In this document: piece by piece, positions 25,929-34,742 of the stretch | Position numbering within the stretch: the first letter of the stretch is position 1 | How the letters are laid out: every line of letters begins with the position of its first letter | Assembly: GCA_022821725.1 (NCBI GenBank) | Contig: JAJEDB010000043.1 | Coordinates: forward strand, 207,900-247,591 | Direction: 5' to 3' | Length of the DNA stretch: 39,692 nucleotides | Origin: Candidatus Poribacteria bacterium | Lineage (GTDB): Bacteria > Poribacteria > WGA-4E > WGA-3G | Notes under the pieces: model-generated | Databases searched by the model: none | Told to the model about the DNA's origin: nothing | What the model saw: the letters and a program-made list of their open reading frames with translations, nothing else | Position numbers and translations under genes: made by a program

Positions 25929-27050
25929 ATGCCAGTAGGAGAGGACTTCTGGAACCCATACCGTTGGGTTACCCTCAGTAACAGAGATGTTGAACACGAG
26001 GTGCCGCGCTATCATCATACCTTTAGCGGTCTTTCCGGTCGCCTCTGGTGTGAGCTTGAAGCACTAACACCGTTGCTCATTGGAGACGGTCAAAACCATA
26101 TCCAATTTGTTCGCTATAAACATAATAGGCAACCCTATATTCCGGGCACCTCACTCAAGGGAGCAGTTCGTTCTTTAGTTGAAGTTGTTGGGAACGGGAC
26201 CGTGCCGTTTTCAGTTTCTGTCGAGAATAAGCATAAGCCCGCAAATGCCAGACAGGACAGGCACGGCGTTCCTCAGTTAGATACCATAACCAGAACATTC
26301 GGCTACTTGCGTCACGGAGATAGTAATGTCTTTGCGGGCTTGATCCAATTCAGCGATGCAAAACTCATTGCAAGTCCTCAAACGCCTAACAATTGGCAGC
26401 GTTGCAGAATCGTTGTTGGACAACCTAAGTCGAGCCATCGCGCGTTTTATCCAGGGAATAGAAAACGTAAGTTCTACCATCATCACCCAGGGATCGAACA
26501 GCTTGTAGGAATTCGTCATGATGAACCCCAAGGTCCCCATACTCCTGAAGTAACGCCTGCTCCGCCGGGAACATCTTTTCATTTCACAGTGGACTTTATG
26601 AACCTACGCGACAATGAATTCAACTTGCTACTCTATTGCCTTGCACTTGAAGCACAAGTGACTGTCACGTTAAGTCCAGCAGCACTCGGCAGAGATGCAG
26701 TTTCTGAGACATTGGTCGGACCACTCCGCCACAAAATAGGTGGAGCCAAACCTCGCGGGGCAGGCTCTGTTCATATTCGGATAGCGAAAATGCAATTGTG
26801 TCAGGACGCAACGGCGCGTTACCGAGGGAACAACGCTACTGACATCTTGGAAGGACCCGTTCTCACTGATGAAATCAACGCACGCACGGCAAGTTTTCAA
26901 TCCCGCACAGATATAACAATGAAAGAGCTACGAGCAATGTTAATTTATTCTGACGGCGATCCCAGGGACCCTATCAATTACCCTCCTTATGACTGGTTTG
27001 AGGAGGAAAAGGAACTGGGCTTAAAAACAAAATTAAAGCCAACGCTCTAA
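25929..27050 (+). CDS. RAMP protein, TIGR03986/Cmr6-like, end of III-D effector operon
   Basis: A 373-residue RAMP protein. LEALTPLLIGDGQN leads to PYIPGTSLKGAVRSLVEVV, and a late KIGGAKPRGAGSVHIRIAK is the glycine-rich loop. A His-rich insert (FYHHHPGIEQL) lies in the middle. The arrangement is that of the TIGR03986 or Cmr6 group, which caps the complex or guides crRNA 3' ends; I cannot choose. The ATG at 25929 is eight bases after AAGGAG, so the in-frame TTG at 25911 is rejected. It is the last gene of the tightly packed operon; a 111-base gap separates it from cas6. Confidence 0.82.
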   Translation: MPVGEDFWNPYRWVTLSNRDVEHEVPRYHHTFSGLSGRLWCELEALTPLLIGDGQNHIQFVRYKHNRQPYIPGTSLKGAVRSLVEVVGNGTVPFSVSVENKHKPANARQDRHGVPQLDTITRTFGYLRHGDSNVFAGLIQFSDAKLIASPQTPNNWQRCRIVVGQPKSSHRAFYPGNRKRKFYHHHPGIEQLVGIRHDEPQGPHTPEVTPAPPGTSFHFTVDFMNLRDNEFNLLLYCLALEAQVTVTLSPAALGRDAVSETLVGPLRHKIGGAKPRGAGSVHIRIAKMQLCQDATARYRGNNATDILEGPVLTDEINARTASFQSRTDITMKELRAMLIYSDGDPRDPINYPPYDWFEEEKELGLKTKLKPTL

Positions 27051-27161
27051 CAGGTTCTCCGCTCAGATAACTTAGATGGATTGCTCGACGAATATTGAAC
27101 TGGACAGTGAGTACATAAGGTTTTCAGAAATTTGCCCATTTTATAGTTTTCAATTTCTACC

Positions 27162-28142
27162 ATGCTCAAAAACTTTCGCTTTGCACGCTACCGTTTTACC
27201 TATACCGTCCAAGAACCGCTGAAGATGCCGTTCTACAAAGGCAACGTCTTCCGCGGTAGGTTCGGGTATATCTTACGCGATATTACCTGTGTCGGGGGTG
27301 CACAGGAGTGTGAGAAGCATTGTGAATTCCCAGATAGGTGCGTCTATTCCAAGTGCTTTGAAACACCCGTCCCTGACGAGAGTCCGATGCTCCGGGGGCA
27401 ACCCTTTGCACCGCATCCGTTTGTCCTCGAACCGTCATATACCGGACAATTGGAATACGCACCCGGCGATACCTTCACCTGCAATCTAACGCTTATCGGG
27501 GAAGCGATTAACGTCTTGCCGTGGATAGTGTTTGCCTTCTATCGGATAGGAGAGCAACGGATCGGACTCCGAAATCAGCGCGGACGGTGCCGACTTGAAA
27601 AGGTGGAGAGCCTTCCCGCACGAGACGATGCGCCGAGTCAGACAATTTTCACATCAGAAACGGAGATGCTTACGGATGAGGGGGTTATGCTTGGACTGGA
27701 TGATGTGATGCACGCCGCGCCGCACGTCACGGATACGCTCGATCTCGAATTCCTCACACCGACGAGTATCAAGGTCAACGGACAGTGGGCACGCACTCTG
27801 ACGTTTGAACACCTCATCCGGAATCTGCTCCGGCGTATCCGTTTCCTCAATTATTTTCATTGTGGGGAAGACCTGGACACAGAGGTAGATGCCCACGCTC
27901 TGATCGAAGCGGCACAGTCCGTCAGACATATATCCCGTTTGCAGTGGCTGCAGCGGGGTCGCTACTCTCACCGCGCGAAAGCAAGGGTTCCGATGAACGG
28001 ATTCATGGGCAACATCCGGTTTGAAGGTGACATGACTCCCTTCCTACCCTTTATTTACCTCGGCGAGTATCTGCATATCGGGCATCACACGGCTTTCGGG
28101 TTCGGGCAGTATCGCCTCACCTATTTGCATGATTCGTCATAG
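27162..28142 (+). CDS. cas6: Cas6, pre-crRNA endoribonuclease (PF10040-type)
   Basis: A 326-residue RAMP endonuclease that cuts the CRISPR transcript into crRNAs. The N-terminal segment RFTYTVQEPLKMPFYKGNVFRG and the cysteine set C43, C50, C54, C60, C65 (ECEKHCEFPDRC) are typical of the PF10040 branch. The middle has LEFLTPTSIKVNGQW and the C-terminus LGEYLHIGHHTAFGFGQYRL with the glycine-rich loop. A His in HIGHHTAFG may be catalytic. It stands 111 bases after the effector operon, with no good promoter visible between, and 96 bases before the VWA gene. No array lies in the window, so its substrate is elsewhere. Confidence 0.88.
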   Translation: MLKNFRFARYRFTYTVQEPLKMPFYKGNVFRGRFGYILRDITCVGGAQECEKHCEFPDRCVYSKCFETPVPDESPMLRGQPFAPHPFVLEPSYTGQLEYAPGDTFTCNLTLIGEAINVLPWIVFAFYRIGEQRIGLRNQRGRCRLEKVESLPARDDAPSQTIFTSETEMLTDEGVMLGLDDVMHAAPHVTDTLDLEFLTPTSIKVNGQWARTLTFEHLIRNLLRRIRFLNYFHCGEDLDTEVDAHALIEAAQSVRHISRLQWLQRGRYSHRAKARVPMNGFMGNIRFEGDMTPFLPFIYLGEYLHIGHHTAFGFGQYRLTYLHDSS

Positions 28143-28166
28143 ATGGATCGGGCTGCGCTTTTTTTC

Positions 28167-28196
28167 TTGGTAATTTTTACTGAATTTACGTATGAT
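28167..28196 (+). promoter_or_regulatory. Candidate promoter before the VWA gene
   Basis: TTGGTA at 28167-28172 and TATGAT at 28191-28196 are 18 bases apart. A T-run (28159-28165) just before it could end upstream transcripts. If used, the signalling triad is a separate unit from cas6. Confidence 0.35.
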
Positions 28197-28238
28197 TTTC
28201 GTCACATTTAACACAACAAAAATCGAAGGTTGAGAATA

Positions 28239-29072
28239 ATGTATAGTAACGTCCCTATCGGAACATCTAATCCCGGGTGTATCGTCATCTTAATTGATCA
28301 ATCATACTCTATGTCAGAACCTTTTAGTGATGGTGGCACAAGAGCTGAGCGTGCAACACAAGCCGTCAATCGCGTCATTGAAGAAATTGTTTTAGCATGC
28401 CGAGCTGGAGAAACCATCAGAGATCGATGTCATGTCTCTGTAATCGGCTATGGCAAGCAGGTTCATTGCCTTGTTAGTGGTATGGTATCGGAGATTGCTC
28501 GACCCCGCATTGGTGTCGAGAAAGGCAAAAAACTTATTCCTGACGGTGCCGGCGGAACGATTGAAATTGAGAGTGAAATGCCGATATGGATAGAGCCAGA
28601 GGCAGACAATGGCACCCCTATGCATACCGCATTTGAACAGGCTGCCGAGATTGTCGAAAATTGGATTTCTGCAAGACCGGATAGTTTTCCGCCCATCGTC
28701 ATTAACATTACGGATGGTGAAGCCAGAGAACCGAATTTGACAGCAGATAACGCCAGAAGCATTATGAATCTCCAGACGACAGATGGTGCCGCGCTGGTAT
28801 TCAACCTTCACATCGCTACGAATAAGAACACGATTATTTTGCCAAACGATACGACTCATCTTGCTGGGGATCGCTTCGCAGAATTTCTCTTTGATATATC
28901 CAGTCCCCTTCCACAATCCTTGTTTGCATTGGCACAGGAAAGGCGGTTTTCACCTGAGCCAGGGGCAAAATGTTTCGGGTATAACGCTGATGAGCCTATG
29001 ATGATTCAACTCTTACAATTTGGCAGCTTAGGCGTAACACAGGTTCGAGCACTGCCGCCACCGACTGATTAA
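28239..29072 (+). CDS. von Willebrand factor A protein (TerY-like)
   Basis: A 277-residue soluble VWA domain with a full MIDAS metal site: D20-x-S22-x-S24 (IDQSYSM), a Thr in GTPMHTAF and Asp in VINITDGEA. It is close to TerY proteins, which work with PP2C phosphatases and kinases; those two are exactly the next genes. Residues 95-120 hold a short beta insertion. The C-terminal part (LFALAQERRF) is not part of the VWA fold. The start is the ATG at 28239 because the earlier TTG at 28230 has no site. It has no signal peptide, so it is cytoplasmic. Its stop is four bases before the phosphatase start. Confidence 0.88.
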   Translation: MYSNVPIGTSNPGCIVILIDQSYSMSEPFSDGGTRAERATQAVNRVIEEIVLACRAGETIRDRCHVSVIGYGKQVHCLVSGMVSEIARPRIGVEKGKKLIPDGAGGTIEIESEMPIWIEPEADNGTPMHTAFEQAAEIVENWISARPDSFPPIVINITDGEAREPNLTADNARSIMNLQTTDGAALVFNLHIATNKNTIILPNDTTHLAGDRFAEFLFDISSPLPQSLFALAQERRFSPEPGAKCFGYNADEPMMIQLLQFGSLGVTQVRALPPPTD

Positions 29073-29076
29073 AGCG

Positions 29077-29898
29077 ATGATAACTCTAAAAGTGGCTTCT
29101 TTTATTACGCATAAAAAAGCGGAAAGCCTTGATGACTGTCAAGATGCTATAAAGGTGAATGAAGCGTGCTCCCGCTATGCCGTTGCAGATGGAGCGACCC
29201 GTTCTTTTTTTCCAAAGCAGTGGGCGGAGCTGCTCGTAGAACGTTTCTGTGAAATGCCGACGCTATCTCTGGATGCGGAAAATTGGAAACAGTGGTTAGT
29301 TCCCATTCAAGAAGCGTGGTACAAACAGGTTGAAGAGCGAGTGCAAGAGGTAAATCAATTTTATCTCACAAACTCCTTTAACGCCAGAGAACCCGCTGTT
29401 TCTACCTTCATTGGGCTTGAAGTTGAGAAAACTGAACGGGAATGGAGAGCGGTGGTTGTCGGGGATAGTTGTCTCTTTCATAAGAATAGCAGTGGATTTA
29501 GAAGTTACCTGATTGAGCAATCAGAGGACTTCACGAGTCGTCCCGAGGCTTTCGCCAGTTTTCGTGAGGCGAATCCCTACGATCCAGCGTTCATCCGGGG
29601 TAAGCTCGAACCAGGAGACACGTTCATTTTAGCGACGGATGCCCTGGCGAAATGGATTCTGGAACATAAGGAATCTGAAAACTTGGAAGAGATGTTTCAG
29701 CAGCTGAGACGAATAGAAAACCGTGAGGCGTTCAACCAATTTGTAGATCAAGCACGTGATGATGAAAAAACCCGCTTGGTTAATGACGACGTAGCGTTGC
29801 TGTTAATTTCGGTTGAGGCCTCTGAAATCTCTGAGATTCCGGAAGATGAACCGGAAATCACCTCAGATACGCAAATTTCAGAGGACGCTGAATCATAA
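29077..29898 (+). CDS. PP2C-like serine/threonine phosphatase
   Basis: A 273-residue metal-dependent phosphatase of the PP2C fold. The metal ligands are visible in order: DDCQDA (D20/D23), VADGATRSF (D38-G39), VVVGDSCLF, ILATDALAKW and NDDVALLLI. Length matches the catalytic core with no receptor domain, and a short acidic tail (SEISEIPEDEPEI) follows. It would remove phosphate groups placed by the kinase encoded next. The ATG at 29077 has no clear ribosome binding site and is four bases after the VWA stop, implying translational coupling. No membrane helix is seen. Confidence 0.87.
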   Translation: MITLKVASFITHKKAESLDDCQDAIKVNEACSRYAVADGATRSFFPKQWAELLVERFCEMPTLSLDAENWKQWLVPIQEAWYKQVEERVQEVNQFYLTNSFNAREPAVSTFIGLEVEKTEREWRAVVVGDSCLFHKNSSGFRSYLIEQSEDFTSRPEAFASFREANPYDPAFIRGKLEPGDTFILATDALAKWILEHKESENLEEMFQQLRRIENREAFNQFVDQARDDEKTRLVNDDVALLLISVEASEISEIPEDEPEITSDTQISEDAES

Positions 29899-30039
29899 AC
29901 CGGTGGTTTGGAAATCCTCTGTTGAGGGATCCTCACTGGTGTTTTGAGTGTTTGGACTTTTTCTTGGATCTATCGTTTTCTGAGGTATCTCATTCTTACG
30001 CTTATTCCGTGAAAACCATAAAAACAATAGGAGTAAAGG

Positions 30040-32619
30040 GTGAATTGGCCAAGTCGTAGTGAATATACAGAGGCGGTGCGTAGCTATCCTGATAGAAGTT
30101 TAAAGGATCCGAAACTTAAGGGGGGGACACCTAAGATAGGAACGGACGGTTTCCCGATGAGTTACTCCGGGGGGTTTTCGATTGTATTTCCCATTGTGAA
30201 AGGTTCAAACACTTTTGCGTTACGCTGCTGGATGGAAAACATCGGGAATGCAGCGGTGCGATATAAAGAAATATACGACTATCTGCAGCGCGTTCGTTTG
30301 CCATACTTTGTTGATTTTGAGTACGTTCCGAAGGGCATTTGGGTAATGGGTAATGACTACCCTATCACACGGATGCAATGGGCAGCTGGCGTATCACTCC
30401 GCGATTTCATTTCACAAAATTTGAAACGCCCGCGTCTCTTCAAAGTTGTAGCGGATGCGTTTCAGGAAATGGTCGCTACGCTTCATAAAAATCAGATTGC
30501 ACATGGGGACTTGCAGGATGGAAATATCCTGATTAAGCAAAACCGTAATACTATAGAGATTAAGTTAATAGACTACGACAGTTTATTCGTTCCGGCACTC
30601 CATGGTCAACTTGATAATATTCGTGGACTGCCAGAATACCAACATCCGGCAAGGTTCACAGCGAAAACAGGGACTCAGGCTACCGAAAAAATTGACTATT
30701 TTTCAGAACTTGTCATCTACCTATCTTTTCTGGCTTTGTCAGAAAAACCCGACCTCTGGCAATTGTTTAAAGATAAAACCGAAAGAGGCTTGCTGTTCGC
30801 GGAATCGGACTTTAAAAATCCGGGTCAATCCGCTATTTTTCGCGAGTTGGCGAACCTGTCTCCTGATGTGCAGCAGTTGGCTTCAACTTTAAAGGACTTT
30901 TGCACCAAAACTACCATTGATCAGTTAGAGCCGTTAGAGACGATATTGCCAAAATCGGATGCCAAATCGCATAGCAAGCACGGGTTTTTCTATCTAAACA
31001 ATAACCAGTATCAGGAAGCACTTGCCGAATTCCAGAAAGCGATAGCCCTCGACTCCAAGTATGAAAGAGCTCAATTCGGTCTTGGACATGTTTATCTACG
31101 GACCAACAGATACCCATCGGCAATTCACGCATTTCAGCAAGTAATACGGCAAAATCCTAACTATAAAGAAGCACACTACGGGTTGAGCCTTGCTCATTTT
31201 AGATCAGGCGACAATAGTAAGGCAATAACAGCAGCAAATGCGGCTTTGAGAATTGACGCACATTACCAGCACCCTCGTGAACTTTTAAATGCTATAAAAT
31301 CTTCCACTTCTACGCCTATATCTCGATCATCATCTACTCCGTCAAAACAAACCACAACGCAGCGTTCTACTACTTCCTCGACACCGTCATCTACCACATC
31401 AAGACAACGCCCTATAAACCCGTCTTCTCGTTCCAATACTTCGCAGGTTGCGAGGACAAATCGTGTGACGAACATCTGGCAATATACGACTGGCGTTTTG
31501 GGACTTGCATTAGCCGTTTGTTCGATTGTTCTCCTAACGCAAGGGGGGACAGGGGGCGAAGTTGACCCTCAAATCACTGAATTAAAAAACCAGCTGACGC
31601 AAAAGAATTCAGAAATACAGGAGCTCACCTCGGCGGCACTGGCTCTGGAGAAGGATAAAGAAGATCTCGCTCGTGAGAAGGACAGGCTGCAGACTGATTT
31701 GGAAGATTTAAGTTCCGACTCAGGTGGGACACTTGGAGATATGGTGGCTTTACGTCAAGCACTCTCCGATCAAGAAGACAAAAATCAAGGCTTGCAGGCG
31801 CAGCTGGGTAAAAAAAATGATGAAATACGGCAGTTGCGTGATGAAAAAACGGTCACAATCAATGAAAATCGTAGATTGCGGAACCAATTGGCTCAAACGG
31901 GAACGAGCGTTACAGATCGAGATACTGCCTTTCAAAACTTGCGTAACGAAATCCAAAACTTACGTAATGAAAGAAAAAAAGTTCTTGAAGAAAACCAAGG
32001 GTTACGAGACCAATTGACCCAAAAGACCACAGAGACGGAAAACTTAACGACTCGCGTCCAAAAACTGGAATCCGAAAAATCAGGAATACAACGCCAATAT
32101 CGGCAGTTGCAAAATAAAAACAGGGATCTCACCCGCGAAAATGAAAGATTGCGTGGGGAGAATGAAAAAGCTCCGACGGACCAACCCGGCGAAGCCGAAG
32201 AGGGCCCTCTTAAAATAAGTCTGGAACCCCCTAAGAAAGTCCAGAATTACTGGGGTGGTGTCATTCGAGCAATGTCTTCTAATAATCAGGGAGTTATAGC
32301 CTTTGACCGTGGGGATTATAACACAGCAATTAACCATTTCACGACAGCGATAAAGGCGGACTCAGAATTTGCAATAGCACACTACAATCTTGGGTGTGCT
32401 TATCTTCATACGGAGAAATATCACGACGCAATACGTGTTCTTAATAAAGCCGTAGCCCTTGACCCGAAATTTAAAGAGGCATACTATAATCGCAGTCTCG
32501 CTTACTTTAAAACAGAGCAATTCCAAAAAGCGAAAGAGGATGCTACAAGTGCTATTGATATTAACGCTAACTATCAGCGAGCCCTTAAACTGTGGGAAAC
32601 GATCGAGAAACTACACTGA
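30040..32619 (+). CDS. Protein kinase fused to TPR, transmembrane, coiled-coil and TPR segments
   Basis: An 859-residue protein. The kinase core spans about 1-300: glycine loop SYSGGFSIVF (41-50), catalytic loop HGDLQDGNIL (155-164; D157, N162) and DYD at 178-180 in place of DFG. Arg62 (FALRCW) stands where the beta-3 lysine is expected. TPR units follow (about 318-415), then a Ser/Thr/Pro-rich linker (415-475), one transmembrane helix (about 480-500), a long coiled coil (510-710) and a final TPR pair (755-859). It would thus be a membrane-tethered kinase with repeats on both sides. The GTG start has AGGAG six bases before it. It is preceded by a 141-base gap after the phosphatase. Confidence 0.85.
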   Translation: MNWPSRSEYTEAVRSYPDRSLKDPKLKGGTPKIGTDGFPMSYSGGFSIVFPIVKGSNTFALRCWMENIGNAAVRYKEIYDYLQRVRLPYFVDFEYVPKGIWVMGNDYPITRMQWAAGVSLRDFISQNLKRPRLFKVVADAFQEMVATLHKNQIAHGDLQDGNILIKQNRNTIEIKLIDYDSLFVPALHGQLDNIRGLPEYQHPARFTAKTGTQATEKIDYFSELVIYLSFLALSEKPDLWQLFKDKTERGLLFAESDFKNPGQSAIFRELANLSPDVQQLASTLKDFCTKTTIDQLEPLETILPKSDAKSHSKHGFFYLNNNQYQEALAEFQKAIALDSKYERAQFGLGHVYLRTNRYPSAIHAFQQVIRQNPNYKEAHYGLSLAHFRSGDNSKAITAANAALRIDAHYQHPRELLNAIKSSTSTPISRSSSTPSKQTTTQRSTTSSTPSSTTSRQRPINPSSRSNTSQVARTNRVTNIWQYTTGVLGLALAVCSIVLLTQGGTGGEVDPQITELKNQLTQKNSEIQELTSAALALEKDKEDLAREKDRLQTDLEDLSSDSGGTLGDMVALRQALSDQEDKNQGLQAQLGKKNDEIRQLRDEKTVTINENRRLRNQLAQTGTSVTDRDTAFQNLRNEIQNLRNERKKVLEENQGLRDQLTQKTTETENLTTRVQKLESEKSGIQRQYRQLQNKNRDLTRENERLRGENEKAPTDQPGEAEEGPLKISLEPPKKVQNYWGGVIRAMSSNNQGVIAFDRGDYNTAINHFTTAIKADSEFAIAHYNLGCAYLHTEKYHDAIRVLNKAVALDPKFKEAYYNRSLAYFKTEQFQKAKEDATSAIDINANYQRALKLWETIEKLH

Positions 32620-32670
32620 GAGCCAAGAAGAATTTGACGGATGTGCGGTCTACCTATAAGTCCACCGATT

Positions 32671-32871
32671 TCACGCTATGATTTTGTGGAGATTCTCGAG
32701 CCACTCGCGCAGGTCACCTTGTGTTATAAAACCGAGACCGATGAGAATCACGGCAATAATCGCGAGCCAGATGAAGAGACGGAATGCTCCCTTGAGAATA
32801 GCAATCACGAGAAGGATCCCGAGTATCGCTGCTATTGTCAAAAATATCGGAGAACTGGTGAATTCAGGCAT
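32671..32871 (-). CDS. Small two-helix membrane protein
   Basis: A 66-residue protein with two adjacent hydrophobic helices (IFLTIAAILGILLVIAIL and LFIWLAIIAVILIGLGF) and a short amphipathic C-terminus (DLREWLENLHKII). No family recognised. It lies 15 bases after the decarboxylase gene on the same strand, so it would be translated from the same transcript, but its ribosome site is weak. The hydrophobic pattern in this frame is regular enough to look real; being short, it is the least certain gene here. Confidence 0.55.
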   Translation of the reverse strand: MPEFTSSPIFLTIAAILGILLVIAILKGAFRLFIWLAIIAVILIGLGFITQGDLREWLENLHKIIA

Positions 32872-32886
32872 AACGCTATTAAATAT

Positions 32887-34521
32887 TTATCTTCCTAATT
32901 TTTCTCTGGCTTCCAGCACCTTCTTAACAACGGTTTGGACATCGGCTTCGTCTACAAACGGGGATAGAATATAAGATTTCAATGCAACAATCGGTTCGCC
33001 ATAGGTGGTCTGTCGGTAGCAGTCGGTCGTAGAGATAACGATGCCCCTGCCCTCCATCGCTTCCGAATGCACATAGTCAAAAATTTCTTGGTTGTAAGCG
33101 TTATGTGCGAGGAGACTCTCACGGTAGGTGGTGTCTTCAAATTCCTGTTGCTTAATTGAGAAGGTATCTACACCCTCCGGGTAGGCGCGGAAAAGGGTGA
33201 CGGTCCCAAAGTTGTTTCGGTTCAGGACGGTGAGCCCGGCGTGTCCTTCCAAATGCTCCCGCAGGAGTTGGGTCATTTCAACGATGTGCCCGAGGATGCC
33301 CCGCAGCCCCTGTTCACCGAACAATTGGAGATTCGCAAGTGCCGCAAGAACTCCGGTTCCCGCTCTGGAGGTTTCCAGGGTGTACATGCCAGGACGATGC
33401 TCGCCAAAATGATAGAGATACGGCATCTGCTCAGGATGACGCTTCACCAAATCCATATCCGCCTGATTTTTGACGAGGACGAGACTGGAGATGTAAGGCG
33501 TGAAACCGGTCTTATGGAAATCAATACCCACAGAATCAGCGAGGGAGAGGTGTTGTATGCGTCTCCGTGCCCCTGCCAAAGCACGGATGGTGCGTGGGCG
33601 GAAGCCTAACGGATTCTCCTCAAGGTCATAGTCGTTGAACACCGACCATGCCCATCCAATCACCGCATCGGCGTGAATATGGGGGCGATAGTCAAGTTTG
33701 AATTCATCAACGAGTTGATCACGTAACCTCACGATACTCTCTAAATCGTCCAATCCGAACGCATCCGTAGTGCCTAAGGTCGCAATGATGGCGGCAATTT
33801 TCTTTCCATTTTTCAAAGCCTTACGAATTTCTTGCTCAAAGCGATCGAGATCCATTTCGTTTTCATCGGTTGTCGGGATTGTAATGAGATTGTCCGTTCC
33901 AATGCCGAGCCATCCGACAATGTTCGTTGCACAGTAATGCCCTGCGTCTGACACAAAAACGACAACATCTTCTGGAGTTCCTGTGCGTATCGTCTCTGGA
34001 CACGCCTTTTCTAAGCCGAGTTTTACGGCGTAAAGGGTCGTCCCCGTGCCGCCGAACGTAAAGACACCCGTCGCCTGTTCTGGATCATACCCCACCATTT
34101 GTGTCGTCATCCCGACGACCTCAACCTCGGCTAAGGCTACCAGATGGCTGTATTCATCCCAAGCGATATTGGGGTTGTATAGCGAAGCAATCAGCACACC
34201 GATCAGGCTTGGGATCGTTGGCGGTGGGATAACGTTCTGTTGTGTTCGCGGATGTCCAAAGATGGTCATCCCTTGAAGATAACTGACGAGGTTGGCGGTG
34301 ACATCTTCCACCGAAGACATGCCGTTGGGTAAGTTCGTCTGCCGTGCTGCCGCAAAGTCGCCAGGGACAGCAGTACCAAGTATCGGCAGATGCGTTTTGA
34401 GGGCATCAACCTGGTCAAGGGCACGCATCATAGAATGCACGAAGTAGGAGTCGTGTATCGGGTCAGATACCGGTTGCGGGAACGCAAGTCGGATTTTCTC
34501 TAAAACATCGCGATAGTTCAC
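32887..34521 (-). CDS. PLP-dependent group II decarboxylase
   Basis: A 544-residue pyridoxal-phosphate enzyme of the glutamate/tyrosine/aromatic amino acid decarboxylase family. Evidence: VFTFGGTGTTLYAVKLGLEKA, the PHIHADAVIGWAW motif (HADA at 283-286, stacking on the cofactor), and DFHKTGFTPY with the Schiff-base lysine at K337. The RAGTGVLAAL segment is also characteristic. It would decarboxylate an amino acid; the specific substrate cannot be told. GAGGA stands well upstream of the ATG. It sits between the kinase and cas1 on the minus strand, with a palindromic repeat upstream. It has no evident link to CRISPR function and may be a passenger of the genomic region. Confidence 0.88.
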   Translation of the reverse strand: MNYRDVLEKIRLAFPQPVSDPIHDSYFVHSMMRALDQVDALKTHLPILGTAVPGDFAAARQTNLPNGMSSVEDVTANLVSYLQGMTIFGHPRTQQNVIPPPTIPSLIGVLIASLYNPNIAWDEYSHLVALAEVEVVGMTTQMVGYDPEQATGVFTFGGTGTTLYAVKLGLEKACPETIRTGTPEDVVVFVSDAGHYCATNIVGWLGIGTDNLITIPTTDENEMDLDRFEQEIRKALKNGKKIAAIIATLGTTDAFGLDDLESIVRLRDQLVDEFKLDYRPHIHADAVIGWAWSVFNDYDLEENPLGFRPRTIRALAGARRRIQHLSLADSVGIDFHKTGFTPYISSLVLVKNQADMDLVKRHPEQMPYLYHFGEHRPGMYTLETSRAGTGVLAALANLQLFGEQGLRGILGHIVEMTQLLREHLEGHAGLTVLNRNNFGTVTLFRAYPEGVDTFSIKQQEFEDTTYRESLLAHNAYNQEIFDYVHSEAMEGRGIVISTTDCYRQTTYGEPIVALKSYILSPFVDEADVQTVVKKVLEAREKLGR

Positions 34522-34636
34522 GTTTTTCTGTTTCCATTCCTCAATTTTGTGGTGTTATAATAGCAGATCCGACATCTATTTTCAAATGGAAAATCGCAAT
34601 TGTGGATTCCGAGTGTAAGAAAACCGCGCCGAACCT

Positions 34637-34702
34637 CGTAGGGGCGAGGTCCCCTCGCCCGTGCTCTGAATTCCAATTGGACGAGGAAACCTCGCCCCTA
34701 CG
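34637..34702. repeat. GGGGCGAGG palindromic element between decarboxylase and cas1
   Basis: A perfect 13-bp inverted repeat, CGTAGGGGCGAGG (34637-34649) with CCTCGCCCCTACG (34690-34702), encloses about 40 bases that contain a second partial stem (GGCGAGG with CCTCGCCC). It lies in a gap of 221 bases (34522-34742). Its core is shared with 15521-15541, so it is one of a dispersed family; it may also end the cas1 transcript. Confidence 0.7.
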
Positions 34703-34742
34703 CAGCGTGACGAAAACTTCATACACCCTCTTCGGCACGTTC

